A stretch of DNA of 64,000 bases, from NCBI GenBank assembly GCA_023390115.1, contig JAEWDM010000034.1, forward strand, positions 62,001 through 126,000. The letters run 5' to 3'. The notes beneath the pieces were generated by a model, which did no database searches, had not been told where the DNA came from, and saw only the letters and a list, made by a program, of their open reading frames with translations. Numbering within the stretch: the stretch's first letter is position 1; every line of letters begins with the position of its first letter. Of this stretch, positions 23,309 through 32,363 are shown piece by piece. A program made the position numbers and the translations under genes. This stretch comes from Bacillota bacterium (lineage in GTDB: Bacteria > Bacillota > Clostridia > Acetivibrionales > DSM-27016).

Positions 23309-25990
23309 ATGAAAAAATTAGTCATCGGAATATTGGCACATGTGGATGCGGGTAAGACTACACTGGCGGAGGGCATGCTTTATCTGAGCGGCAAAATCGG
23401 AAGGCTGGGAAGAGTGGATAATAAGGATGCTTACTTGGATACCTATGAGCTGGAGCGGGCAAGAGGAATCACCATTTTTTCCAAGCAAGCCACGCTTGAA
23501 ATAGAAGGTACGGATATTATTTTACTGGATACCCCGGGACATGTGGACTTTTCGGCTGAAATGGAGAGGACTCTTCAGGTGCTGGATTATGCCATTTTGG
23601 TAATAAGCGGTGCGGATGGGGTGCAGGGGCATACCAAGACATTGTGGAGGCTCCTTCGGACGTACAGGATACCGGTTTTTTTATTTGTCAATAAGATGGA
23701 TCAGTATCTGGCGGATAAGGACAGGCTTATGAAGGAGCTTAAAAAGCAACTGGATGACGGATGCGTCGAGTTCGGACCGGCTAAGCCGGATGACTTTTAC
23801 GAGCAGCTTGCAATGTGTGAGGAAATAATGCTGGAGGCCTTTCTGAAAACGGGACATGTTGAAGAGCTGCATATTAAAAGGGCAGTAGCGGAGCGCAGGG
23901 TCTTTCCCTGCTTTTTTGGCTCCGCCTTAAAGCTGGATGGTGTTGAGAAATTTATGCAGGGTATTGTGAGGTATTCGGAAATACCCTCATACCCTGATGA
24001 ATTCGGAGCTAAAGTATTTAAAATAGCAAGGGATGAGCAGGGTAACCGCCTTACCCATATGAAGATCACCGGCTCGAGGCTCAAGGTCAGGGATGTTTTG
24101 TCGGATGTCTTAATAAATGGCGCATGGGAGGAAAAGATTAATCAAATCCGCATATATTCAGGACAGAAATTCGAGGCGGTAAACGAGATAGAAGCAGGCT
24201 CTATATGTGCGGTAACAGGTCTTAGCCATACCAGGCCGGGAGAAGGCTTCGGGATAGAAAAGGCTTCGGAAGCACCTCTGCTGGAGCCGGTGCTGTCCTA
24301 TAAAATTATTCTTCCGGAGGGCTGTGACCCAAGAGTAATGCTTCCTAAGCTGCGTCAGATTGAAGAGGAGGAGCCGGAGCTTCATATTGTTTGGGATGAA
24401 CAGTTGCAGGAAATTCAGGTGCAAATCATGGGAGAGGTGCAGGTTGAAATTCTAAGGAGCATTATACAAAGTCGTTTTGGTACTCGGGTGGGCTTTGACG
24501 AGGGAAGGATTATGTATAAAGAGACAATTGCCGAAACGGTTGAAGGGGTGGGCCATTTTGAACCATTGCGACACTATGCCGAGGTCCACCTGCTGCTTGA
24601 GCCGGGTAATCCGGGAAGCGGCTTGCAGTTTGGTGCGGAATGCAGTGAGGATATGCTGGGCAAAAGCTGGCAGAGGCTTGTGTTAACCCATTTGGAGGAG
24701 AAAGCTCACAAGGGTGTGCTGACAGGCTCGGCCATTACCGATATGAAAATTACTTTGGTTTCGGGCAGAGCACATAATAAGCATACCGAAGGCGGAGATT
24801 TCAGGGAGGCAACCTACCGCGCGGTGCGTCAGGGATTAAAGGAGGCAAGGTCGGTATTGCTGGAGCCGTATTATGATTTTCAGCTTGAGCTGCCTGAAAA
24901 AATGGTGGGAAGGGCGATGTCCGACATTGACAAAATGCACGGCACATGCCGAATATCACAGACAGACGGAGAGACGGCAGTTCTTACGGGGAGTGCTCCC
25001 GTTGTTACAATGAAGAATTATCAGAAGGAGGTGGCTGCGTACACTAAAGGGTTTGGCAAGCTGTTCAGCAGCTTTAAAGGATATGAGCCATGCCATAATG
25101 CCGGAGAGGTTATAGAAAGCATAGGGTATGATTCGGAAAGAGATCCGGAGAATCCGGCAGGCTCTGTGTTCTGTGCGCATGGCGCGGGCTTTTTGGTGGC
25201 ATGGGATGAAGTAAAGGGCTACATGCATGTTGAGAGCTACCTTCAGCAAAAACCCGGTATACAGGGAGAAGCAGCCGCAAGCTATGCCTCATATGCAGAG
25301 GAGAGGTGGATAAGCTTAGATGAGATAGACAAAATTATTAATAATACCTTCTATGCCAACCAGGGCAGGAAGTCTGCCTGGAAAAAACGCAAAACAGCAT
25401 TGGACAGCTATTACGAACGCTCCAATTATATCGACAGGCAGAAGGAAATAAAGGAAGACGGCTTCCTTAAGGAAGAGTACCTCCTTGTTGACGGCTACAA
25501 CATTATCTATGCATGGCCTGAGCTAAAAGAGCTTGTAGATGATAATATGGACGGTGCCAGGATGAAGCTGCTTGATTCTCTTTGCAATTATCAGGGAATC
25601 CGAAAATGCAGGATTATAGTTGTGTTTGATGCCTACCGTGTTGAGGGCCATTTGGAGGAAGCGGCAGACTACCAGAACGTTCATGTGGTATATACCAGGG
25701 AGGCACAGACGGCGGATCAATATATTGAAAAGTTTGCCCATGACAACCGGAAAAAATATAATATAGCTGTTGCAACATCGGACGGCCTGCAGCAGGTTAT
25801 CATCCGCGGGGCGGGCTCATCCCTGCTATCCGCCAGAGATTTGAAGGCCGAGATGGAGGCGGCCAATGAAATAATAAAGAGGGAGTATGAGGAAAACAGA
25901 AGAATGGATCGCAATTATTTAGAGGATGCACTGTCCCCGGAAGCAAAGCGGCATATGAAAAAAATAACCAAAAAAGAAGATGACAAGTAG
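23309..25990 (+). CDS. TetM/EF-G-like ribosomal GTPase fused to a Rae1/YacP-type NYN nuclease domain
   Basis: 893 residues from ATG 23309; ordinary TetM-type proteins have about 640. Residues 1-650 are a translational GTPase: HVDAGKTT, RGITIFSK, DTPGHVDF, NKMD, then EF-G domains II-V. After a linker, residues about 720-850 read as a YacP/Rae1 NYN nuclease: LVDGYNIIYAWPELKEL, IIVVFDAYRVEG, TADQYIEKFA, VATSDGLQQ. Rae1 cuts mRNA in the ribosomal A site, where TetM-type GTPases also bind. The domain IV tip reads SGRAHNKHTEGGDF, not the YSPVS loop of TetM, so tetracycline protection is not expected. Function of the fusion is inferred. Confidence 0.9.
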   Translation: MKKLVIGILAHVDAGKTTLAEGMLYLSGKIGRLGRVDNKDAYLDTYELERARGITIFSKQATLEIEGTDIILLDTPGHVDFSAEMERTLQVLDYAILVISGADGVQGHTKTLWRLLRTYRIPVFLFVNKMDQYLADKDRLMKELKKQLDDGCVEFGPAKPDDFYEQLAMCEEIMLEAFLKTGHVEELHIKRAVAERRVFPCFFGSALKLDGVEKFMQGIVRYSEIPSYPDEFGAKVFKIARDEQGNRLTHMKITGSRLKVRDVLSDVLINGAWEEKINQIRIYSGQKFEAVNEIEAGSICAVTGLSHTRPGEGFGIEKASEAPLLEPVLSYKIILPEGCDPRVMLPKLRQIEEEEPELHIVWDEQLQEIQVQIMGEVQVEILRSIIQSRFGTRVGFDEGRIMYKETIAETVEGVGHFEPLRHYAEVHLLLEPGNPGSGLQFGAECSEDMLGKSWQRLVLTHLEEKAHKGVLTGSAITDMKITLVSGRAHNKHTEGGDFREATYRAVRQGLKEARSVLLEPYYDFQLELPEKMVGRAMSDIDKMHGTCRISQTDGETAVLTGSAPVVTMKNYQKEVAAYTKGFGKLFSSFKGYEPCHNAGEVIESIGYDSERDPENPAGSVFCAHGAGFLVAWDEVKGYMHVESYLQQKPGIQGEAAASYASYAEERWISLDEIDKIINNTFYANQGRKSAWKKRKTALDSYYERSNYIDRQKEIKEDGFLKEEYLLVDGYNIIYAWPELKELVDDNMDGARMKLLDSLCNYQGIRKCRIIVVFDAYRVEGHLEEAADYQNVHVVYTREAQTADQYIEKFAHDNRKKYNIAVATSDGLQQVIIRGAGSSLLSARDLKAEMEAANEIIKREYEENRRMDRNYLEDALSPEAKRHMKKITKKEDDK

Positions 25991-26059
25991 ACAATTCATT
26001 GCGTACCTGCCGGTAACTCCTTAAAACGGTTTTATGTTTTTGTGTTCTGAAATTTATTT

Positions 26060-26653
26060 TTATTTATTTAATAATTCTCCTACCGCTCCTCCGGGATGAA
26101 TAAGGGCGAATTGCTCGCTGCGGTAATTGGTTTCCTCCATTATTGATACCAGCATGGCGTCAAAAAGAGCAATTGTTGCAACAAAGCTTGCCGTAGCCAT
26201 TACATTGTATTTATCGCTTTCCTTCTCAATCCTTAGAGGCAGTATTATATCTGCATTGTTAGCCAGAGGTGAATCAAGATTTTCAGTGACGGCAATTAAT
26301 GTAGCCTTCTTTTTTTTGCATACGCTGATTATAGGCAACAGCTCTGCTGTTTTACCGCCTCTGGATACCATAACCATTACGTCCTTTTCCCCCAGGACAC
26401 CTAATCCGCCATGTACTGCTTCGGCAGGAGAGAGAAAGCAGGCAGGGCGTTCTATGCAGCAGAGGGAATGCTGAAACTTTTTTGCTGCTATGCCTGATGA
26501 GCCGCTTGCACAGGTTATAATTTTTTCGCAGATGCTTAAAGCGTCTACAGCTTTCTTGAAAGCATCTATATCAAGATAGTTTCTGATGTCTGAAATGGCA
26601 CTGCTCTCGATGGCAAGGGACTCCATTGCCAGTTCTAAGGCCTCGTTTTTCAT
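26060..26653 (-). CDS. SIS-domain sugar isomerase-like protein
   Basis: 197 residues, a single SIS domain: 'ICEKIITCASGSSGIAAKKFQHSLCCI', 'AVHGGLGVLGEKDVMVMVSRGGKTAELLPI' and 'ATLIAVTENLDSPLANNADIILPL', ending 'FALIHPGGAVGELL'. This is the pattern of KpsF/GutQ arabinose-5-phosphate isomerases without CBS domains, or of 6-phospho-3-hexuloisomerase. It binds phosphosugars in the cytoplasm. AAAGGAG precedes the ATG. It is divergent from the triosephosphate isomerase gene, hinting at a sugar-phosphate role; the exact substrate is open. Confidence 0.82.
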   Translation of the reverse strand: MKNEALELAMESLAIESSAISDIRNYLDIDAFKKAVDALSICEKIITCASGSSGIAAKKFQHSLCCIERPACFLSPAEAVHGGLGVLGEKDVMVMVSRGGKTAELLPIISVCKKKKATLIAVTENLDSPLANNADIILPLRIEKESDKYNVMATASFVATIALFDAMLVSIMEETNYRSEQFALIHPGGAVGELLNK

Positions 26654-26961
26654 GATATATTCTCCTTTTATTTATTTCAAATCTGCAATATTATACTTAG
26701 CTTTCATTTGTGTATATGCTGTAATATAATAATAAAGCTTAAAAAAACGAAAGTCAATAATAAATTATACTGTCAAATTGAATGTCAGAAAAAATAAATT
26801 ATGAATTGATTTTGAAAGGATATGGGACGTACTGATTAAACTAAAACCTAAATGAAATATAAATGAAATAATATCAAAAAACAAATAATTGACAAAACAA
26901 AGCTAATATAATAATATAATGATATAAAAACAAATGAGAATTAAAGGAGGTATGAGGTTGT
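26654..26961. other. Divergent intergenic region with a promoter
   Basis: AT-rich region between the SIS and triosephosphate isomerase genes. TTGACA (26889-26894) with a 17-base spacer and TAATAT (26912-26917) is a good plus-strand promoter. No small gene or strong operator is seen. Confidence 0.65.
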
Positions 26962-27669
26962 ATGTATAAAGGCATAAATATTAAATTGCCTTTTTTCGAA
27001 ATAGGGCCTAAAGCTTTGATTTATGGAGATACTGCGTTAAAGCTTGCAAAAGCTGCGGACAGCGTTGCTGCCAAGTATGACGTGCATATTATTTTTACAC
27101 CGCAGTACACAGATATCCCGGCAATTGCAAGCCAGACTGAAAACCTTCTGGTGTTTGCCCAGCATATGGATTCTCTGCCTGTAGGAAAGGGACAGGGGTC
27201 TGTACTTCCTGAAGCTGTAAAAGCAGCAGGTGCGGCAGGTGTAATGCTGAACCACGCTGAGAAAAGGATAAGCCTTGCTGAGATAAATAAGACAATTAAA
27301 AGAGCTGACGAGGTGGGCCTTTTATCGATGGTATGCACCGATACAGTGGAGGAAGCGTCCGCGGTGGCACATTTGGCGCCGAACATTATTGTGGCTGAGC
27401 CCCCTGAGCTTATCGGGACAGGAAATACAAGTGATATGAACTATGTAAGGGAATCTATAAAGGTTGTCAAATCAATTAATCCGGATATACATGTGCTTCA
27501 GGGGGCGGGAATCAGCTCGGGAGAGGATGTATATAACGTTATTATGGCAGGAGCTGTTGCTACGGGCTCTACCAGCGGTATAATCAAGGCCGGGAATCCT
27601 GAAGCCATGGTTGAGGAAATGATTTATTCACTGCGAAAAGCGTGGAATAAAATAAACAAGGAGGATTGA
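26962..27669 (+). CDS. Archaeal-type short triosephosphate isomerase
   Basis: 235 residues, shorter than the usual ~250-residue bacterial enzyme and matching archaeal-type TIM. The catalytic residues are visible: NIK near the start, histidine in MLNHAEKR, and glutamate in VAEPPELIGTG, with phosphate loops 'QGAGISSGEDV' and 'ATGSTSGII'. It interconverts dihydroxyacetone phosphate and glyceraldehyde 3-phosphate, or a similar ketose/aldose phosphate pair. GGAGG lies before the ATG. It is followed after 3 bases by yjbQ. A second, ordinary glycolytic TIM probably exists elsewhere (inference). Confidence 0.88.
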   Translation: MYKGINIKLPFFEIGPKALIYGDTALKLAKAADSVAAKYDVHIIFTPQYTDIPAIASQTENLLVFAQHMDSLPVGKGQGSVLPEAVKAAGAAGVMLNHAEKRISLAEINKTIKRADEVGLLSMVCTDTVEEASAVAHLAPNIIVAEPPELIGTGNTSDMNYVRESIKVVKSINPDIHVLQGAGISSGEDVYNVIMAGAVATGSTSGIIKAGNPEAMVEEMIYSLRKAWNKINKED

Positions 27670-27672
27670 CAT

Positions 27673-28293
27673 ATGGAATTTAAAGTGTATCAAAAGGAGC
27701 TGGAATTGCAGTCAAGGGGATGGATTCCAACTTTTCATGATGTTTCAAAGGAAATAATAGAAATTGTCGAGGCGTCGGGAGTAAAAAATGGTACTGTTTG
27801 TATCTCATCCCATCATACAACCTGTTCTGTTATGATTCAGGAATGCTCACATGACATTGACAGCTTTGACATTGAATATCTGCAGCATGACCTGCTTGAC
27901 ATAATGCGTAAAATGATTCCCGATTTTGCGGAGGAGCACCAGTACCGCCATCCGGGGCCGGTACATACACAATTCGGACGTTATGTCAATGAGCCGGGAG
28001 ACTTTACCAGCATGAATACCGACGGGCATTTGCGCTCTGTGTTTTTTGGACGCAGTGAGACAATGACTATTAAGGATGGAGTATTGGACGGCGGAGAATT
28101 TGCACATGTGTATTTTGTAGACTGGGATCACGTCCGTGCACGCCGCAGACAGTTAAACGTTACCGTTATGGGAACGTCGGATAATATGGAGAACCGCAAA
28201 TGGAACAATGGTGAGGTGATTAATACCTTACGCAAATATACAGAGGAAGAAAAAGTATTTGACGTTCATTATACGTTACAGCAGCAAAGGTAA
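27673..28293 (+). CDS. YjbQ / UPF0047 family protein
   Basis: 206 residues, longer than the ~140-residue minimal family. The signature SSHHTTCSVMIQE and 'GEFAHVYFVDWDHVRARRRQLNVTVMG' mark the YjbQ family. Some members show weak thiamine-phosphate synthase activity, but the real role is unknown. The gene starts 3 bases after the triosephosphate isomerase gene with AAGGAGG at the junction, so the two are one operon. This suggests a link to small phosphosugars. Confidence 0.85.
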   Translation: MEFKVYQKELELQSRGWIPTFHDVSKEIIEIVEASGVKNGTVCISSHHTTCSVMIQECSHDIDSFDIEYLQHDLLDIMRKMIPDFAEEHQYRHPGPVHTQFGRYVNEPGDFTSMNTDGHLRSVFFGRSETMTIKDGVLDGGEFAHVYFVDWDHVRARRRQLNVTVMGTSDNMENRKWNNGEVINTLRKYTEEEKVFDVHYTLQQQR

Positions 28294-28333
28294 GCGGAGC
28301 ATTCAGCTTAATCATATTATTATAATAAAAACA

Positions 28334-28380
28334 GGCCATGCCGGTTGTAAAGAGCTCATATCGGCATGGCCGCTATTTAT
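28334..28380 (+). terminator. Hairpin after yjbQ
   Basis: Perfect 10-bp stem GGCCATGCCG (28334-28343) with CGGCATGGCC (28362-28371), followed by an AT-rich stretch without a clean T-run. Probable terminator. Confidence 0.6.
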
Positions 28381-28493
28381 TTTACCGGTTGGATTTCTTG
28401 CCCCCGCTCCAAAATGACAACAATTAAAATTGTAATATATTTTTTTATAGTTTTATTGTATGATTGCAGTAGAAGACAAAAAGGGGTATGGGT

Positions 28494-29258
28494 ATGAAAA
28501 TACTTGCGATAATCGGCAGCCCGAGAATAAACGGGAATACATATAAAGCGGTTCAGTACATAGAGAAAGAGCTGCGTTCCAAAAACAATGGAATTGAAGT
28601 CGAATACATTCAGTTAAGCAATATTAATCTTCAGCTCTGTAAGGGATGCTATGTGTGTATTGAAAAGGGTGAGGAGAGATGCCCGCTAAGGGACGATAGG
28701 GGAATGCTGGAAATAAAAATAAAGCAGGCCCGTGCAGTGATATTTGCATCGCCTGTGTATACGTACAATGTATCGTGGATTATGAAAAATTTTCTGGACC
28801 GCTTTGCTTACCGCTGTCACAGACCGGATTTTTACCAAAAGAAAGCGATGGTGGTCGTATCGACGGGAGCAGTAGGCCTTGGCTTTGTTTCCGGGCTTTT
28901 ATCCTTTACATTGGGTACAATGGGCTTTATAACCTGCGCAAAGGCCGGTATAACCTTTGCGCCTCCTCATGAGAAGGATGAAGATAAGTTGGAAAAGGAA
29001 ATGAATAAGCTCAAAAAAAAGACAGAGGTGTTTTATAAAAGGCTGATAGACGCAAGACCTGTAAAACCGTCCTTTATAAAGCTTCTGGCATTCAAAAAGC
29101 AGAGAGAGGGATTTTCAAAAGCACCGCAAAATCTGGCGGATTATAAATTCTGGAAAGAAAAGGGCTGGCTGGACAAGGCAGCAGATTATTATTATAAGGT
29201 ACGTGTTGGAGCACCCTGCAAAATAGCGTTATCCATTATTTCTAAGCTGAAGGTTTAG
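28494..29258 (+). CDS. Flavodoxin-fold iron-sulfur flavoprotein-like reductase
   Basis: 254 residues. N-terminal FMN loop 'IIGSPRINGNTYKAV', then CKGCYVCIEKGEERC, a CX2CX2CX7C cluster like the compact [4Fe-4S] motif of archaeal/clostridial iron-sulfur flavoproteins, and the second FMN loop 'ASPVYTYNVSWIMKNFLDR'. The long C-terminal part (about 170-254) is basic and helical with a hydrophobic patch near 'SGLLSFTLGTMGF'. It is likely a cytoplasmic electron-transfer or NAD(P)H-dependent reductase. The start at 28494 has AAGGGGT correctly spaced. Confidence 0.82.
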   Translation: MKILAIIGSPRINGNTYKAVQYIEKELRSKNNGIEVEYIQLSNINLQLCKGCYVCIEKGEERCPLRDDRGMLEIKIKQARAVIFASPVYTYNVSWIMKNFLDRFAYRCHRPDFYQKKAMVVVSTGAVGLGFVSGLLSFTLGTMGFITCAKAGITFAPPHEKDEDKLEKEMNKLKKKTEVFYKRLIDARPVKPSFIKLLAFKKQREGFSKAPQNLADYKFWKEKGWLDKAADYYYKVRVGAPCKIALSIISKLKV

Positions 29259-29289
29259 AAGAATGAATTGAAGTAATTATGTTGACCTC

Positions 29290-29318
29290 TTGCAAAACGG
29301 TCCCAAAAAGGTTATGAT
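29290..29318 (+). promoter_or_regulatory. Probable promoter of the glycerate kinase gene
   Basis: TTGCAA (29290-29295), 17-base spacer, TATGAT (29313-29318). Confidence 0.5.
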
Positions 29319-29389
29319 AGTGCCACAATAGATTAAATTATAGCCGTGAGTAGCTTTATACAGATTATTTCGTTGAAAAGGGGAGTATT

Positions 29390-30535
29390 ATGAAAATAGT
29401 ATTTGCACCAGACTCCTTTAAAGGGAGCTTAAGCTCACTGGAGATTATTGATGTACTGGATGAATCTGCAAGGCGTATATTTGATGACGTGGCGACAGTG
29501 GCAGTTCCCATGGCTGATGGGGGAGAGGGCACTATAGATGCGCTGATAGTCCCGGCGGGCGGCACTAAAGAAACGGTTACCGTCACCGGGCCCATGGGAA
29601 ACACGGTAGAGGCGGTTATCGGATACATTCATGAAGGAAAGACTGCTGTGCTGGAAATGGCGCAGGCATCGGGATTATTCCTTGTTCCGGGAGGAAATAA
29701 GGATCCCCTTGCCGCAACCTCCTATGGAACGGGGGAGCTGATACAGAGGGCCTTAGATAATGGAATCCGCAGCATTATCATAGGAATAGGAGGCAGTGCC
29801 ACTAATGACGGCGGAATGGGTGCGATGAAGGCTCTGGGTGTGAGGTTTTTAGATGCCGCAGGAAAAGAGCTGGAAGGAAGAGGCTCAGATCTGGAGCTGG
29901 TCAGAAGCATTGATGTATCGGCCTTAAATCCGGCGGTTTCCGAGTGCGGTATAACGGTAATATGCGACGTTTCAAACCCTCTGCTGGGAAAGGATGGGGC
30001 TACATATATATATGGCCCTCAAAAGGGGGTAACACCTGATCTTCTGGACAGGCTGGATAAAGGAATGGCCAATTATATCAAGGTGGTGGAAGGCACACTT
30101 AACAAGGAGATTGCCAATGTTCCGGGAGCTGGCGCAGCAGGGGGAATGGGAGCGGCTCTCATGGCATTCCTTAGCGCGGAGCTTAAACCGGGAATAGATG
30201 TTGTTCTGGATGCAGTAAGCTTCGACAGCCTGGTTGATGACGCATCCTTTGTAGTAACGGGAGAGGGCAATATTGATGAGCAGTCCGTCAGGTTCGGGAA
30301 GGTGCCCACAGGAATTATGAAGCGCTGTACCCCTAAAAAAGTGCCTGTAGCGGTAATTTCAGGCGGAATGGGGAAGGGAGCGGAGCTGTTCTGGAGGGAT
30401 AATCTGGGGAGCATTATGACAACGGTAAATGGAATTATGACACTGGATACTGCAATTGCCAACTCAAAAGAATTGCTAAGAAGCGGAGCGGACAGGATGT
30501 TTTTGCTTATCAAAATCGGCATGAGCATTAAATAA
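29390..30535 (+). CDS. Glycerate kinase (GarK/GlxK type)
   Basis: 381 residues, full length for the family. Starts MKIVFAPDSFKGSLSSLE, followed by VPMADGGEGTIDAL, 'GIGGSATNDGGMGAMKALG' (about 133-151) and 'GEGNIDEQS', all typical of bacterial glycerate 2-kinases. It phosphorylates glycerate to phosphoglycerate with ATP, feeding C3 acids into glycolysis. It stands alone with its own promoter and a terminator shared with the convergent dihydroxyacetone kinase gene; context fits a C3 (glycerol/glycerate) module. Confidence 0.92.
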   Translation: MKIVFAPDSFKGSLSSLEIIDVLDESARRIFDDVATVAVPMADGGEGTIDALIVPAGGTKETVTVTGPMGNTVEAVIGYIHEGKTAVLEMAQASGLFLVPGGNKDPLAATSYGTGELIQRALDNGIRSIIIGIGGSATNDGGMGAMKALGVRFLDAAGKELEGRGSDLELVRSIDVSALNPAVSECGITVICDVSNPLLGKDGATYIYGPQKGVTPDLLDRLDKGMANYIKVVEGTLNKEIANVPGAGAAGGMGAALMAFLSAELKPGIDVVLDAVSFDSLVDDASFVVTGEGNIDEQSVRFGKVPTGIMKRCTPKKVPVAVISGGMGKGAELFWRDNLGSIMTTVNGIMTLDTAIANSKELLRSGADRMFLLIKIGMSIK

Positions 30536-30541
30536 ATAAAG

Positions 30542-30581
30542 AAACCACTATTGCCACTGCTTTGTGCCAATAGTGGTTTTT
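30542..30581. terminator. Bidirectional terminator between glycerate kinase and dhaK
   Basis: 12-bp perfect stem AAACCACTATTG (30542-30553) with CAATAGTGGTTT (30568-30579), with A and T runs on either side, so it can serve both converging genes. Confidence 0.88.
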
Positions 30582-30596
30582 ACAATATTTTAAAAT

Positions 30597-32363
30597 TTAC
30601 TTATACCTCACGCACCGGGCTATTTCGGTAAATATTATCCCGAGGGCGTAAGCCCCTGCGTCGGGATGGCCCAGGCTTCTTTCCCCTACATTGCCTGCCC
30701 GGCCCATTCTCGCCACAATATTTTCGGTTGCCTTTGCCCCGGCTGCCGCAGCCTCCGCGGCTTTTACAAATGCCGTCTTTGCGTCGTCGCCTTTATCAGC
30801 GCTTTCCGTCCAAGAATCGGCACAGGGAATTAAGGCGTCATTTAATGTCTTATCTCCCACTACGGCTATTCTGCCAAAGGAGCGTTTCTCTGTGCTGTGA
30901 ATTCCGTTTACCGCCATATTCATCATTTCCGCAAATTCCTTTACCGAAAGCTCCTTTTTATCTCCCGCATACCTTCCGGCTGCTCTGAAGGCAGAACCCC
31001 AAATGGGGCCTGAAGCACCTCCGCAATATTGCATGATTACCAGGGAGCAAGCCTCCAAAAAGCTTCCTATGGACTGTGCGCTGCTTTCAACAATTGTCTT
31101 CCATTCTCTTTTTAGCTGCTTAAAGCCTTTAGCCACACTCATTCCAAAATCTCCGTCTCCTGCGTGTGAGTCCAATTCGCAGAACGGCACCTCATTTTTG
31201 ATAATATATTCGCTCATTTTATCTACAATATAGATCATATTATTAATAGAAATTTTATTATCCTCAATAACCGCAAAGCCTTCACTTGTATCTGCCTTAT
31301 AGGAAGCCTCCCTGGCTTCCTCGCTTATTGCCTCCAGGTTCAGGTATTGCACTCTTTCCACAGGCCCGTCCACTCTGAAGGCCGGGGCGTCGCTTCTGCA
31401 GGAAAGAAGCTCCTTTAGCTGGTCATCCAGCTTCATAATAGAAACAGACGCACCGATCATATCAATGCTTGTCATATAGTTTCCTACGAATGTCCGGTTG
31501 ATTTTAATATTCTTTTGTGCCAGCTCTCTTGTTACGGCATTGTTCAGAAGATACAGCTCCTGTAAGGGGGTGCTGCCGAAGCCGTTAATCAGAAGCGCAA
31601 TTTCTTCTTCGGCTGATTCGGACAGGCGCAGATCCTCAAGAAGAGATGATACCATTCTATGTGCCAGCTCATTTGCCGTGATGATGTTTTCTCTCTTCCT
31701 TCCCGGCTCTCCGTGAATACCAACGCCATACTCCATTTCATTTTCGCCGATATCAAAGGTTGGCGCGCCCTTTGCAGGCACGGTGCAGGAGCTGAAGGCA
31801 AAGCCTATGCTCCGCACATTCTGTGCGGCCTTTTGCGCAGCACTCTTAACCTCAGAAAGACTCTTTCCCTGCTCCGCAATTGCTCCGGCAATCTTGTGGA
31901 CAAGCACGGTGCCCGCAACGCCCCGCCGTCCCACCGTGTACAGGCTGTCCTGAACTGCGATATCGTCCTCTACTTTTATATAATCCACTTGAAGTTCATC
32001 CTCGGATGCGAGATGTGCTGCGTTTTTGAAATTCATCACATCACCGCTGTAATTCTTAATGATAAGCAGGGTACCCTTGTCGCTTGCCGTTGCCTTAATT
32101 GCCTGGTATACCTGAACCTGCGACGGAGAGGCAAAAATGTCTCCGCAAACCGCCGCATCAAGCATGCCCTTTCCTACAAAGCCTGCATGAGCAGGCTCGT
32201 GCCCGCTGCCCCCGCCGCTTATTAAGCTGACCTTATTTTTGTTAATCTCTTTTTTCTTAATTACCTTGTACTTTTCAATAAATTCAAACTCGGGATGTGC
32301 CGATACAATACCGTTGCACATTTCGATTACCAGCGTTTCGGGCCTGTTTATGATCTTTTTCAT
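30597..32363 (-). CDS. dhaK: ATP-dependent dihydroxyacetone kinase (fused DhaK-DhaL)
   Basis: 588 residues. N-terminal DhaK domain (about 1-330) has ISGGGSGHEPAHAGFVGKGM and the substrate histidine in GVGIHGEPG. The C-terminal DhaL domain (about 370-588) has DSHAGDGDFGMSVAKGF and a QYCGGASGPIWGSAF lid motif. The single-chain form uses ATP, not PEP. It converts dihydroxyacetone to the phosphate, the step after glycerol dehydrogenase. Its ATG overlaps the stop of gldA by one base, so the two are a coupled operon. Confidence 0.94.
   Translation of the reverse strand: MKKIINRPETLVIEMCNGIVSAHPEFEFIEKYKVIKKKEINKNKVSLISGGGSGHEPAHAGFVGKGMLDAAVCGDIFASPSQVQVYQAIKATASDKGTLLIIKNYSGDVMNFKNAAHLASEDELQVDYIKVEDDIAVQDSLYTVGRRGVAGTVLVHKIAGAIAEQGKSLSEVKSAAQKAAQNVRSIGFAFSSCTVPAKGAPTFDIGENEMEYGVGIHGEPGRKRENIITANELAHRMVSSLLEDLRLSESAEEEIALLINGFGSTPLQELYLLNNAVTRELAQKNIKINRTFVGNYMTSIDMIGASVSIMKLDDQLKELLSCRSDAPAFRVDGPVERVQYLNLEAISEEAREASYKADTSEGFAVIEDNKISINNMIYIVDKMSEYIIKNEVPFCELDSHAGDGDFGMSVAKGFKQLKREWKTIVESSAQSIGSFLEACSLVIMQYCGGASGPIWGSAFRAAGRYAGDKKELSVKEFAEMMNMAVNGIHSTEKRSFGRIAVVGDKTLNDALIPCADSWTESADKGDDAKTAFVKAAEAAAAGAKATENIVARMGRAGNVGERSLGHPDAGAYALGIIFTEIARCVRYK

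Noticed and set aside
23309..25990. Calling the gene a tetracycline resistance determinant (tetM)
   Set aside because: The GTPase body matches, but the domain IV tip reads SGRAHNKHTEGGDF in place of the drug-contact loop of TetM, and the C-terminal nuclease domain is foreign to tetM.
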